Positions 7,827-17,064 of a DNA stretch of 58,526 nucleotides are shown in pieces. A program made the translations under genes and the position numbers. How positions within the stretch are numbered: position 1 is the stretch's first letter; every line of letters starts with the position of its first letter. The DNA lies in NCBI GenBank assembly GCA_017533565.1, contig JAFXHU010000004.1:1-58526 (forward strand), written 5' to 3'. This DNA is from Clostridia bacterium. GTDB lineage: Bacteria; Bacillota; Clostridia; Oscillospirales; CAG-272. The notes below the pieces were generated by a model that was given only the letters and a program-made list of their open reading frames with translations, did no database searches and was not told the origin of the DNA.

Positions 7827-10052
7827 ATGGAAAGAAGTGCGTTTTTGCCGATCACTCCCGCCGACGTAACGGCGCGCGGCTGGTCGGAGGTTGATTTCGT
7901 GTACGTAACGGGTGACGCCTACGTGGATCACCCGTCCTTTGGAGTTTCTATAATTTCGCGAGTCTTGGAGGCGGAGGGCTTTCGCGTTGCCATTCTCTCA
8001 CAGCCCGATTATAAAAGCGCGGAGGATTTTAAAAGATTTGGCAGGCCGCGTCTTGGCTTCCTCGTAACAAGCGGAAACATCGATTCGATGGTTGCCCACT
8101 ATACCGTGTCAAAAAAACGCCGATCCTACGACTATTATACCGCGGGCGGAAAAATGGGAAAACGACCCGACCGCGCGGTTATCGTTTACTGTAACAGAAT
8201 ACGCGAGGCATACGGTGACGTTCCGATTATTATCGGCGGACTCGAGGCATCGCTGCGCCGCTTCGCGCACTACGATTATTGGGACGATAAGGTAAGGCGA
8301 AGCATCCTCGTTGACAGCCGCGCCGACCTTCTTACCTACGGAATGGGCGAGAATATACTCATTCGAATTGCAAGACTGCTTGACAGGGGCGTGCCCGTGA
8401 AGAAAATTCGCGACGTGCGCGGGACGGCATTTTTGGCAAAGCTTGGCGAAGCCGTGCATTACGAGCATATCGACCTCGGCGACTACGATACGCTGAAGGA
8501 GGATAAGGCGGCGTATGCCCGCGCCTTCGCGATACAGTATAAAAACACCGACGCCGTAAACGGGAAGGCACTCGTGGAATACTACGGGGATAAAATGCTC
8601 GTGCAAAATCCGCCGATGCCCCCGCTTGAGAGGGAGGAGCTTGACCGCGTTTACGCGCTCCCCTACGCCCGCGATTTTCACCCCGATTATATTGCGGAGG
8701 GCGGTGTCCCCGCGATTACGGAGGTAAAGTTTTCAATTACCCACAACCGCGGCTGCTTTGGCGCGTGTAACTTCTGCGCCATTGCCTTTCACCAAGGACG
8801 TGCCGTGCGCTCGCGCAGTATCGAGAGCGTGGTTGAGGAGGCAAGAAAAATTACCGCACTCCCCGACTTTAAGGGGTACATAAACGACGTCGGCGGACCT
8901 ACCGCAAACTTCCGCGCACCCTCCTGTGAAAAGCAGCTCTTGCACGGAGTTTGCCCCTCGAAAAAGTGTCTTGCCCCCACCCCGTGTAAAAATTTGAAGG
9001 TTGACCACACCGAATATTCGGAGATGCTACGGCGCGTGGAGGCGGTTTCGGGCGTCAAAAAGGTGTTCATTCGCTCGGGAATACGCTTCGACTATCTCAT
9101 TCTCGACGGGGACGATACCTTTTTCCGACAGCTGGTTGAAAGACACACGTCGGGTCAGCTGAAGGTCGCGCCTGAGCATTGCTCGCAAAACGCGCTTATG
9201 ATGATGGGAAAGCCACCCGTGGAGGTCTTTGAAAAATTCAAGGCAAAATTCTTTAAATTGAGCAAGGAGGCGGGACTCGAGCAATATCTTGTGCCGTATC
9301 TTATGTCAAGCCACCCGGGCACAACGATGAATGACGCGGTGAATATGGCGCTTTGGCTGAAGGAATGGGGATATTCCCCCGAGCAGGTACAGGATTTTTA
9401 TCCCACCCCGGGCACGATTTCTACCGTAATGTATTATACGGGAATACATCCGATGACGGGAAAGTCGGTTTACGTTACCACCGATTACCGTGAAAAGCAG
9501 CTTCAACGCGCGCTTTTGCAATATAGAAAGCCCGAAAACGCCAATATGGTAAGGGAGGCGCTGCGCCTTGCGGGAAGGGAGGACCTTATCGGAAATTCCC
9601 CCGAATGTCTTGTCCGTCCCGCCTTCGGTCAGGGCGAAAGCTCCCGCTATATTCCCGATAAAAATAAGGGAGGAAAGCGCTCTCGCTCCTCGGGCGGTAA
9701 AAAAACCGTCGCAAGGGGCGGCACGTCGGGCACACGAACCGCAAGCGGACGGAAAACGAAGCTTGACCGAGTTTTCGGCGAGGACAGCGAAAGAATAAGA
9801 CGGGAGGCGGCACGCATCTCGGATAACGAGTGCAAGGCGCATACCGCAAAGAAAGGCGGAACTAAAGCCAACGCCAAAGCCAACGGCACTAACGCCAACA
9901 CCAAACCCAACGCAAAGGTCGGCGCAGGTCGCGGCACATCTCACCCGCAATACCCGCCAAGGGGTCAATCAAGCTCCCAAAAGCCGTCGCAAGCGAAGGA
10001 AAGGACCTCGGCATCCGCGAAAAAAGCGAATACGAAAAAGACGAAGCGCTGA
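7827..10052 (+). CDS. ygiQ: YgiQ family radical SAM protein
   Basis: Large radical SAM protein of the UPF0313/YgiQ family, function not firmly known. The 741-residue protein has an N-terminal B12-binding-like region (about 30-200, with GGLEASLRRFAHYDYWDD) and the radical SAM domain with the cluster cysteines C310, C314 and C317 in CFGACNFC. The conserved C-terminal DUF3362-like part runs to about residue 600. The last 130 residues are low-complexity Lys/Ala/Thr/Asn-rich and basic, which is unusual. In the last 100 bp another frame (-1) stays open past this stop to 10126 with a more protein-like composition, so the 3' end may carry a frameshift. Start ATG 7827, 51 bp after hisS. Confidence 0.9.
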   Translation: MERSAFLPITPADVTARGWSEVDFVYVTGDAYVDHPSFGVSIISRVLEAEGFRVAILSQPDYKSAEDFKRFGRPRLGFLVTSGNIDSMVAHYTVSKKRRSYDYYTAGGKMGKRPDRAVIVYCNRIREAYGDVPIIIGGLEASLRRFAHYDYWDDKVRRSILVDSRADLLTYGMGENILIRIARLLDRGVPVKKIRDVRGTAFLAKLGEAVHYEHIDLGDYDTLKEDKAAYARAFAIQYKNTDAVNGKALVEYYGDKMLVQNPPMPPLEREELDRVYALPYARDFHPDYIAEGGVPAITEVKFSITHNRGCFGACNFCAIAFHQGRAVRSRSIESVVEEARKITALPDFKGYINDVGGPTANFRAPSCEKQLLHGVCPSKKCLAPTPCKNLKVDHTEYSEMLRRVEAVSGVKKVFIRSGIRFDYLILDGDDTFFRQLVERHTSGQLKVAPEHCSQNALMMMGKPPVEVFEKFKAKFFKLSKEAGLEQYLVPYLMSSHPGTTMNDAVNMALWLKEWGYSPEQVQDFYPTPGTISTVMYYTGIHPMTGKSVYVTTDYREKQLQRALLQYRKPENANMVREALRLAGREDLIGNSPECLVRPAFGQGESSRYIPDKNKGGKRSRSSGGKKTVARGGTSGTRTASGRKTKLDRVFGEDSERIRREAARISDNECKAHTAKKGGTKANAKANGTNANTKPNAKVGAGRGTSHPQYPPRGQSSSQKPSQAKERTSASAKKANTKKTKR

Positions 10053-10384
10053 TATACCGCCCCGACTCGGCAAAGAGAAGGGGCGCAGAATTAACAAATT
10101 TTTTCGCCGAGGAATGCGCTCTGTGAGCATATTTACGCGGTTTTTCCCGTTTTTGGCGGTTAAAAACACGGCTCGACAAAACAATTCCGATTTTACCGAT
10201 AAAAATTTGTTAAATCTATACAAAACACACCGAGCAATGTGTATTGTTGTAATTTTTACGAACCCTCTCGTAAGAAAAATGCGGGCAGAGCGCGGATAAG
10301 CTCTTTAACGCCCGAATGCCCGCCTTGAAGCGTATTTGGGGGCAAATTGCGGAAAAGTGTATTTTTGCTCCAAAATCCCCCGAA
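10053..10384. other. Gene-free stretch with potential RNA hairpins
   Basis: I see no convincing gene. The first 74 bp continue an open frame from the ygiQ 3' end (stop at 10126). A nested hairpin GCGGGCA...TGCCCGC (10281-10323) with an inner GAGC/GCTC stem (10288-10303) lies in the middle, and a second inverted repeat TTTTTACGA/TCGTAAGAAAA lies just before it. No T-run follows either, so they are not obvious terminators. Confidence 0.4.
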
Positions 10385-10513
10385 TGTGGAAAAGACAGGG
10401 GGTAAATGTTGATAACTTGTGGAAAACTCGGTTGAAAAGAAAAAAATCTGCGTGATTTCGCGCTTTATCGACAAGAAGTTTTCAACATTATCAACATTCG
10501 TTTTTGTGGAAAA
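10385..10513. other. Cluster of DnaA-box-like 9-mers
   Basis: Seven 9-mers within 129 bp match the DnaA box TTATCCACA with zero to two changes. On the minus strand TTTTCCACA occurs at 10385-10393, 10418-10426 and 10505-10513 and TTATCAACA at 10407-10415. On the plus strand TTATCGACA is at 10465-10473, TTTTCAACA at 10479-10487 and TTATCAACA at 10488-10496. Flanks are AT-rich. No dnaA, dnaN or rpmH is visible here, so this could be an origin separated from dnaA, a DnaA-titration or regulatory site, or a DnaA-controlled promoter region for pcrA. The clustering is directly visible; the role is inference. Confidence 0.6.
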
Positions 10514-10635
10514 CTTTTTTTGAAATGAAAAAAGCGACCTTTAAATAATGGAATTTTGTTAAAGCGAGGGGGGACGTTTGAGGCTGTCCGAAAAAAGAAA
10601 AATCGTATTTTTTGGAGTTTGTCCAAAAAAAGATG

Positions 10636-10656
10636 CGTAAATTTTACGAATATAAT
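10636..10656 (+). promoter_or_regulatory. Possible pcrA promoter with inverted repeat
   Basis: A TATAAT at 10651-10656 is preceded at once by the inverted repeat CGTAAATTTTACG (10636-10648), a possible operator. A clear -35 box is lacking. It lies 80 bp before the pcrA start. Confidence 0.4.
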
Positions 10657-10735
10657 CCGAATTGCCGCAGAACTGCCGAAAAATGGCAATTTCGCATTTA
10701 ATTTCGGCAATGATATACCCGTTTTTGGAGATAAT

Positions 10736-13168
10736 ATGCAAAACGACCTTAAAAATGAATTTTTGAAGGCAAAGCGCGCACTTTTTGACAAGGTGTACGG
10801 CTCGCGCCTTAACCCCGAGCAATGTAAGGCTGTGTTCACCACCGAGGGACCTGTCCTCGTCCTTGCGGGCGCGGGAAGCGGAAAAACCACGGTGCTTGTA
10901 AACCGAATTGCTTTCATTATTAAATATGGAAACGCCTATTTTTCGGACAACGTTCCCGATGGGGTTGATGCCGATACCGTGGAGGCGTTGCGTACCGCGC
11001 TCGGCTTTTCGGTGGAGGATATAGAAGAAATCCTTCCGCAGTTTATTGAGAAAAGCTGTCCTCCTTGGAACGTGCTTGCCTTTACCTTTACCAACAAGGC
11101 GGCGGGCGAAATCAAGGAAAGACTTCTCAAAACCTTTGAGGATAAGCAGTTTGCGGAGTCTATTTGGGCGGGAACCTTCCACTCCATCTGCCTTCGCATA
11201 CTGCGTAAATACGGCGAAAGGCTCGGCTATCGCGAGGGCTTTTCAATCTACGATACCGACGACCAAAAGCGTATGGTTTCCGACTGTATGAAGGAGCTTA
11301 ACATCGATGAAAAGCGCCTCGCTCCAAAGGCGGCGCTTAACGCCATAAGCCGCGCGAAGGACAGGCTTCAAGCTCCCGATGAAATGGATACGGAGGGTGA
11401 CCCGCGCGGACGGGAGCTTGCTGCGATTTATAAACTCTACGACGAGAAAATGAAGCGCAACAACGCTGTTGACTTTGACGATATAATAATGCGTACCGTG
11501 GAGCTTTTGGAGGAAAACGAGGACGTTCGCGCCTATTATCAAAGGAAATTTCACTACGTTCTCGTTGACGAGTACCAGGATACGAACCACGCGCAATTCG
11601 TCCTGACAAAGCTTTTGTCGGACGGTCGGAGAAATATAATGGTTGTCGGCGACGATGACCAATCGATTTACCGCTTCCGCGGTGCAACCGTTGAAAACAT
11701 ACTTGATTTCGACAAGACCTACGAGGATGCAACCGTAGTGCGCCTTGAGCAAAACTACCGCTCGACGGGCAATATTCTTTCGGCTGCAAACTCGGTTATC
11801 AAAAACAATTCCACCCGTCACCAAAAGCGCCTTTGGTGCGACAAGGGTGACGGTGAGCGCATTCTCTTAAAGGAGGCGGAGGACCAGTTTTCGGAGGGCA
11901 GGTACATAATTGAGCGTATTACGAAGGGCGTTATAGAGGAAAAGCGCCGCTATTCGGATTTTGCCGTTTTGTACCGCGTGAACGCCCTTGGACGAAGCTT
12001 ACAGACAACCTTTGCGAAAAGCGGTATTCCCTACCGCATAATCGGTGATATGGGCTTCTACGACCGAAAAGAGGTAAAGGATATGATTGCCTACCTCTCG
12101 GTTGTTGCATCTACGGGTGACAACCTCCGTCTTAAGCGCATAATTAACGAGCCGAAGCGCAAAATAGGTAACGCAACGGTTGAAGCCGTGGAACAGATTG
12201 CCCAAATAAACGGTATTTCTATGTATTCCGTGCTTGAACGCGTGGAGGAGTTTACCGTCCTTGCAAAAAGCACCGAAAAGCTGCGCGGCTTCGTAAATCT
12301 CATAGAGGACATAAGGAAAAGGGCGGAAAGACCGTCCGAGCTTATAAAATACGTATTCGATGCCACGGGCTACCGCGATATGCTGAAGGCGGAGGGCTTT
12401 GAGGGGCAAACCAAAATAGAGCACGTGGAGGAGCTTGTTTCCGCGGCAATGGAGTACGAGCAGCGTATGGAGGAAAACGATGCCGAGCCTACGCTTATCG
12501 GCTTCCTTGAGGAGGTATTCCTCATCTCTGACGTCGATAAATACGACGATGATGCCGATGCGGTGGTGCTTATGACTATTCACGCGGCAAAGGGACTTGA
12601 ATTTCCCGTTGTATTTCTTGCGGGTATGGAGGACGGAATTTTCCCCTCGGAGCAAAACCGCGGTGACGAGGCGGAAATGTGCGAGGAGCGCCGCCTCTGC
12701 TACGTTGCGATAACGAGAGCGAAGGAAAGGCTTGTCATCACCTACGCAAAGGAAAGAATGATGTACGGAAGAACTGTTTACGGAAGGCTTTCCTGCTTTA
12801 TAAGGGAGGAGGTGCCTCGCGAGCTTATACAAAACGATATGCCCCGCCGCGAGCCTCCAAGACAGAGCGCGTATAACGGATATAACAGACCGACGGGGTA
12901 TAACCGCACGGGATATACCGAAGCGAAGGGCACGTCCGAGCTTTCCCGCGCGCCAAAGGTTGCAAATTACGCCCCAAAAAAAAGCGGAGCGCAGGGCTTC
13001 GGTATTGAAAGGCTCTCGGTCGGTACGCGCGTAAAGCATCCGAGCTTCGGTGCGGGAACTATACTTAATTCCCGCGATATGGGCGGCGACGTGCTTTACG
13101 AGGTGCGCTTTGACTCGGGAGAAACGAAGCGCCTTATGGCAACCTATGCAAAGCTTGAGAAAATATAA
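10736..13168 (+). CDS. pcrA: ATP-dependent DNA helicase PcrA/UvrD
   Basis: Superfamily 1A 3'-5' helicase for nucleotide excision repair, replication restart and removal of recombinases. The 810-residue protein has Walker A GAGSGKTT (about 45), VDEYQDT (about 277), GDDDQSIYRFRGA, LEQNYRS, TIHAAKGLEFPVVFLAG and the motif VI segment LCYVAITRAKERL. A C-terminal Tudor-like RNA-polymerase-binding domain (about 760-810, GTRVKHPSFGAG) is typical of PcrA. About 45 extra residues lie between motif I and motif Ia (about 63-108) compared with B. subtilis PcrA. I chose the ATG at 10736 with GGAG upstream; a 60-residue upstream in-frame extension starting at TTG is Lys/Phe-rich and lacks a ribosome binding site. 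Confidence 0.93.
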   Translation: MQNDLKNEFLKAKRALFDKVYGSRLNPEQCKAVFTTEGPVLVLAGAGSGKTTVLVNRIAFIIKYGNAYFSDNVPDGVDADTVEALRTALGFSVEDIEEILPQFIEKSCPPWNVLAFTFTNKAAGEIKERLLKTFEDKQFAESIWAGTFHSICLRILRKYGERLGYREGFSIYDTDDQKRMVSDCMKELNIDEKRLAPKAALNAISRAKDRLQAPDEMDTEGDPRGRELAAIYKLYDEKMKRNNAVDFDDIIMRTVELLEENEDVRAYYQRKFHYVLVDEYQDTNHAQFVLTKLLSDGRRNIMVVGDDDQSIYRFRGATVENILDFDKTYEDATVVRLEQNYRSTGNILSAANSVIKNNSTRHQKRLWCDKGDGERILLKEAEDQFSEGRYIIERITKGVIEEKRRYSDFAVLYRVNALGRSLQTTFAKSGIPYRIIGDMGFYDRKEVKDMIAYLSVVASTGDNLRLKRIINEPKRKIGNATVEAVEQIAQINGISMYSVLERVEEFTVLAKSTEKLRGFVNLIEDIRKRAERPSELIKYVFDATGYRDMLKAEGFEGQTKIEHVEELVSAAMEYEQRMEENDAEPTLIGFLEEVFLISDVDKYDDDADAVVLMTIHAAKGLEFPVVFLAGMEDGIFPSEQNRGDEAEMCEERRLCYVAITRAKERLVITYAKERMMYGRTVYGRLSCFIREEVPRELIQNDMPRREPPRQSAYNGYNRPTGYNRTGYTEAKGTSELSRAPKVANYAPKKSGAQGFGIERLSVGTRVKHPSFGAGTILNSRDMGGDVLYEVRFDSGETKRLMATYAKLEKI

Positions 13169-13223
13169 AAATGGTAAAAAACAAAGACCGCGAAGGTAAA
13201 ACAGCGGTAAAAATATAAGAAAA

Positions 13224-13886
13224 ATGATAAAATACTGTATATTTGACCTTGACGGAACGCTTCTTGATACGCTTCCGACGATAAAGCATCACCTGAACAA
13301 AACGCTCAAGGACTACGGACTTTCCGAGGTGGGGGATTCCGAAACTAAGCGGTATATCGGTGACGGAGCGTATCAGCTTATTTTCAGGGCGTTTTCGGAG
13401 CAGGGTGTTACCGAAGAAAAAACGGTGGCGCGTGCGCTTGCCGAATACAAGGCGGCATACGATGCAAATCCGTACTACCTCACAAAAATCTACGACGGAA
13501 TAACCGATGCGCTCGACGCACTTTTGACGCGCGGCATTCGGCTTGCCGTTTTATCAAACAAGCCCGATGCCGCCACCCGCTCGGTAATCTCGCATTTTCT
13601 TGCGGGAAAATTCGCGCTCGTGCGCGGCGGCACCGACGGCATTCCGCTAAAGCCGAATAGGGAAGCACCGCTTGCCGTGGCAAAGGAGCTCGGTGCCTCG
13701 GTCGGGGAGTGCGCCTTTATCGGCGACACCTCGGTTGATATTCTTACGGGAAAAAATATGTGTGCCGCACTTACCGTCGGCGTAAGCTGGGGCTTCAGGG
13801 ATAAGGAGGAGCTTATCTCTGCGGGTGCGGACGTGATAGCAAGCCACCCCTCCGAATTGATTGAAATTTTGGAGGCGGTAAAATGA
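13224..13886 (+). CDS. HAD hydrolase, phosphoglycolate phosphatase-like
   Basis: A 220-residue HAD-superfamily phosphatase. Motif I is FDLDGTLLDT with nucleophile Asp8 and Asp10, motif II is VLSNKP (about 110), and motifs III and IV are FIGDTSVDI (about 170). The alpha-helical cap (about 15-85) fits the Gph/PpaX type; the substrate could be phosphoglycolate or pyrophosphate. The ribosome binding site before ATG 13224 is weak. The 3' end overlaps the next gene by four bases (ATGA). Confidence 0.88.
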   Translation: MIKYCIFDLDGTLLDTLPTIKHHLNKTLKDYGLSEVGDSETKRYIGDGAYQLIFRAFSEQGVTEEKTVARALAEYKAAYDANPYYLTKIYDGITDALDALLTRGIRLAVLSNKPDAATRSVISHFLAGKFALVRGGTDGIPLKPNREAPLAVAKELGASVGECAFIGDTSVDILTGKNMCAALTVGVSWGFRDKEELISAGADVIASHPSELIEILEAVK

Positions 13887-14389
13887 AAAGCAATCTAAAG
13901 CGCATACTGTGTGCCCTTCCTACCCCTCTTCTTTTGCTTTCGCTTTTCTCCTGTGGGGACAGGGATTATACCTATTGCGAAATCGGATTTGAAATTCCGC
14001 GCGGCTACCGCGAAATTGACGCAAGCGGTGATTTTGACCTCGCCTTCGAGGATGGGGGAAGGGTAATCGGCATTCGCCGAATGTCCTTTGACGCTGTGGA
14101 GGGCGAAGGGCTTCTTGCAACTCACTCACCCTATGAGCTTGCCGAAATATACCGCGAAAGGCTTGCCGTGTCAAACTCCTCCACCGTCTTTACCCACGGT
14201 GATATTCCGTACTTCGTATATACGCTCTCCGACGGGTATTCAAGCTACGCATATATGCCGACCTTCTATAAAACCCGCTACGCCTACTTTATCATAACGT
14301 TTATTTGCAAAAACAAGATAGACGAGGGGGGGCGTGTCGAGTTTTTGGACTTTTGCGACACGGTTTATATCCTTCCGAAATACGCATAG
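13883..14389 (+). CDS. Small lipoprotein of unknown function
   Basis: A 168-residue protein with a lipobox ending at Cys24 (LFSC), so it is exported and anchored to the outer face of the membrane. The mature part starts GDRDYTYCEIGFEIPRGYREI and looks like a single alpha/beta domain; no family recognised. Start ATG overlaps the HAD gene stop, so both are co-translated. A strong terminator follows. Confidence 0.75.
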   Translation: MKSNLKRILCALPTPLLLLSLFSCGDRDYTYCEIGFEIPRGYREIDASGDFDLAFEDGGRVIGIRRMSFDAVEGEGLLATHSPYELAEIYRERLAVSNSSTVFTHGDIPYFVYTLSDGYSSYAYMPTFYKTRYAYFIITFICKNKIDEGGRVEFLDFCDTVYILPKYA

Positions 14390-14401
14390 AAGCCTTCTAA
14401 A

Positions 14402-14419
14402 TGCAAATAATTATTTACA
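14402..14419. repeat. Copy of 18-bp palindrome family
   Basis: TGCAAATAATTATTTACA, 17 of 18 positions of the palindrome, 12 bp after the lipoprotein stop and before the terminator. Confidence 0.55.
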
Positions 14420-14434
14420 AAGCAACGCGCAAAA

Positions 14435-14469
14435 GAGCAACCGACCGTATTCTCGGCTGCTCTTTTTTT
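14435..14469 (+). terminator. Intrinsic terminator
   Basis: Stem GAGCAACCGA/TCGGCTGCTC followed by seven T, ending the pcrA-HAD-lipoprotein unit. Confidence 0.9.
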
Positions 14470-14544
14470 CTTTGTCAAACTTAACAAATTGTAAAGCGGG
14501 CTTTTGTTAAAAGCCATAAATTTTCAAAAAACGGAAAAACGCTC

Positions 14545-14573
14545 TTTCCTTTCTCGCGCGTATATGCTAAAAT
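14545..14573 (+). promoter_or_regulatory. Probable promoter of the O-acylation cluster
   Basis: Extended -10 TGCTAAAAT (14565-14573) with a weak TTTCCT at -35 (14545-14550, 17-bp spacer), 65 bp before the ATG at 14639. Confidence 0.5.
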
Positions 14574-14638
14574 ATATATGATATTTTGCGCCGTATGCGC
14601 GTGTCCTAATTTTTAAATTTTTTATGTGGGAGATTTTT

Positions 14639-17005
14639 ATGAGAAAAACCGTAAAGCTTCTTGCTACTTTACTCTTAATCCTTACCGTTGTTATCCTAAC
14701 CGTGGCGTGCGCCGACAAAACCGAAGCCTCGGATTATAAGGTTATCCTCTCGGTCGGAGAGGGTGCAACCGTTACCTCCGAAAACCCGCTTCGTGTTGAA
14801 AATGGCGGCAATGCCATCTTCACCGTTGATATACGGAAGGGATATATGTTCACCGCCTGCGAGGGGGGAGCATTCGACCCTATGACCAACACCGTCACCG
14901 TAAGCGGTGTTACGCGCAACACGAATTTAAATCTCTACACTGCCGAATACCCTTATGACCCCGATGCGCTTTTTGAATACTATTTCAAATCGCCAAACTC
15001 CCTTGACGTGTCAAACCAGCGCAACGGCTCGGATATCCCCGCTGGCAGGCTTATTACCGTTGAGGCAAAGGATTCGTCTAAAAAATTCGAGGGCTGGAGC
15101 TTTGGCTCATATACAACCGACCCCGAAAAAATCGTGTCAACCGACCGCGTTTTCTCCTTTAACCTCTCGCCCGAGCTTTCCGAGGATGCCGAAAAATGGG
15201 GAGTTGTCGAGATTTACGCAAATTACTCCGACTATAACAAGCTCGTTTACGACCTCAACGGCGGAAGCGTTAAAAACGGTACCGTCAATATGAGCGGAAA
15301 CGCACATTCAACCGTGGAGCTTGACGGCAACCGCGTTAGCGCGACCTACTCCGACGAATATCTCTCGTTTTTTGAGTGCGGCTCCTCCTTCTGGGATGAC
15401 GGAAGCTTTTATAAAACGGGCGCAATCCTCACCGAATACAACACACGCCCCGACGGAAGCGGCACGTCCTACAGCCTCGGCTCAAAGGTACCGCTTACCA
15501 CCGACGGGGAGCAGACCGTGCTTTACTGCATCTGGGAAAATGAAACTCCCGAAAATCTTTTCGACGTTTCGGAGGTATCGATGATAAACCCCGCAACGAA
15601 GGAGTCCTACGCTCCCGACTGGAAGGAAAGCGGAGTAATTATTACCGCCTACTACGGTAACGCCGACACCGTCGTTATCCCCGAGTCCATTAGCGGAAGT
15701 CCCGTTATCGGCATCGGTGCGGGGGCTTTTAACGGCTGTGAAATGACCACCCTCGTTATGGGTAACAATATCCAAAAAATCGAGGACGGCGCATTTAAAA
15801 AATGCACCTCGCTTTCTACCGTATATTATCCCGACGGCATCTATTATATAAGCAACGAAGCGTTTGACGAAGCAACAACCGCCGCGATAAAGCATCTTTA
15901 CGTAAACGCTACAATCGCACCGAGATACTCGGGCGCGGACGTCGGAGGACTTGCGGTTAAAATGTCCCGCCTTCTTGCCCCGACAACCCTCCCGAGGATT
16001 ATCGTTATAGCAGGCTCGTCCTCCTACCAGGGGCTTGGCACGGAATATATGGAGGCACTCTTTGGCGGAAAATACAGGGTTGTAAACTTCGGAACAACGA
16101 GAACGACCCACGGATTTATGTATCTGGAGGCTATGGGTGCGCTTGCGGGTGAAAACGATACCGTCCTTTACGCCCCCGAAAACAGCTCGTATATGTTCGG
16201 CGAAAGGGAGCTTTACTTCAAGATACTACGCGACCTTGAGGGAATGAACAACATCTACCGCTACGTTGATATTTCGGGATACACCAACGTATTTTCCGCC
16301 TTTGCGGAGCTTAACGAATACCGCTATACGATGTCGCCCATAGCCTACGAGTCCGTGTGCGAGCGCGCCCGCGAGAGTGAGTACGATAAAAATAAGGGCG
16401 TAATAAATAAATACGGCGACTATCTTAAATTGGATAGGTCGGGTCGCGGCTCTACCTACTACGATTCCTATCACATAACCCTCAACGAATACGTAAAGTC
16501 CAAAAACGAGGGCGCGTGGAACGACGTCGGCGCACAGCAGAATAACAGCAACTACCTTGACCCGAATAACAACACCTGGTGTAAAATCACCGACGCATAT
16601 TACGCCGACAGTATGAACCGCGTAATCAATATCGCAAAATCCGGCGGAGCGAAGGTCTATTTCTCCTTCTGTCCTGTTGAGGGGGCAAAGCTCGTTGACG
16701 GAGCAAATACCGAGGCTTGGCTTGCCGCATACGATAAGCTTATCCTTGACATTTACGATTTCGACGGCAACGTCGGAAGCTGCAGCGACTATATCTTCGC
16801 CTCCGAATACTTCTACGATAACGCCTTCCACCTTAACGATTATGGAAGAACCTACCGAACCTATCAGCTTTATCTTGACCTTTGCACAATACTCGGAATT
16901 TCCGAGCCAAAGGACCAGTATGGCGTCGGAACACTCTTTGACGGCTGTCTTTTCGACGGCGGAAGCGTGGACTCGCCCAAATATTCCGTAACCCTTAATC
17001 CTTAA
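14639..17005 (+). CDS. Lipoprotein: InlB-like repeats, LRR, SGNH-like domain
   Basis: A 788-residue exported lipoprotein (lipobox TVAC, Cys24). In order: a beta-repeat segment with GYMFTACEGG (about 30-105); a second InlB/Listeria-Bacteroides-like segment with KFEGWSFG and LVYDLNGGSVKNG...YCIWENETP (about 140-310); a BspA-type leucine-rich repeat (about 330-430, IGAGAFNGCEMTTL and IEDGAFKKCTSLSTV); and a C-terminal SGNH-like domain (about 450-788) with GSSS (about 459), VNFG, YFSFCP and DNAFHLND (about 727). The SGNH part resembles the DltD/AlgX-type partners of MBOAT acyltransferases. The ATG at 14639 has GGGAG upstream. It leads the cluster with the MBOAT and a second SGNH protein, so a role in acyl transfer to a surface glycan is inferred; the repeats probably bind substrate or wall. 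Confidence 0.7.
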   Translation: MRKTVKLLATLLLILTVVILTVACADKTEASDYKVILSVGEGATVTSENPLRVENGGNAIFTVDIRKGYMFTACEGGAFDPMTNTVTVSGVTRNTNLNLYTAEYPYDPDALFEYYFKSPNSLDVSNQRNGSDIPAGRLITVEAKDSSKKFEGWSFGSYTTDPEKIVSTDRVFSFNLSPELSEDAEKWGVVEIYANYSDYNKLVYDLNGGSVKNGTVNMSGNAHSTVELDGNRVSATYSDEYLSFFECGSSFWDDGSFYKTGAILTEYNTRPDGSGTSYSLGSKVPLTTDGEQTVLYCIWENETPENLFDVSEVSMINPATKESYAPDWKESGVIITAYYGNADTVVIPESISGSPVIGIGAGAFNGCEMTTLVMGNNIQKIEDGAFKKCTSLSTVYYPDGIYYISNEAFDEATTAAIKHLYVNATIAPRYSGADVGGLAVKMSRLLAPTTLPRIIVIAGSSSYQGLGTEYMEALFGGKYRVVNFGTTRTTHGFMYLEAMGALAGENDTVLYAPENSSYMFGERELYFKILRDLEGMNNIYRYVDISGYTNVFSAFAELNEYRYTMSPIAYESVCERARESEYDKNKGVINKYGDYLKLDRSGRGSTYYDSYHITLNEYVKSKNEGAWNDVGAQQNNSNYLDPNNNTWCKITDAYYADSMNRVINIAKSGGAKVYFSFCPVEGAKLVDGANTEAWLAAYDKLILDIYDFDGNVGSCSDYIFASEYFYDNAFHLNDYGRTYRTYQLYLDLCTILGISEPKDQYGVGTLFDGCLFDGGSVDSPKYSVTLNP

Positions 17006-17032
17006 CACGGGTTGGCACTAAACCGCACAAAA

Positions 17033-17050
17033 AGCAAACAATTATTTACA
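17033..17050. repeat. Copy of 18-bp palindrome family
   Basis: AGCAAACAATTATTTACA, 15 of 18 positions, immediately before the GGAG of the next gene. Confidence 0.5.
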
Positions 17051-17064
17051 TACGGAGCGATTGA

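Noticed and set aside
6438..7931. 497-codon open frame antisense to hisS
   Set aside because: hisS is unmistakable on the other strand; the antisense frame is a by-product of its codon use.
10114..10299. 61-codon open frame in the region before pcrA
   Set aside because: The only purine-rich stretch is one base from the ATG, and the product is low in protein-like pattern; the region is better explained by hairpins and DnaA-like boxes.
10556..10735. N-terminal extension of PcrA by 60 residues
   Set aside because: TTG start without a ribosome binding site, Lys/Phe-rich composition, and a well-placed ATG with GGAG at 10736.
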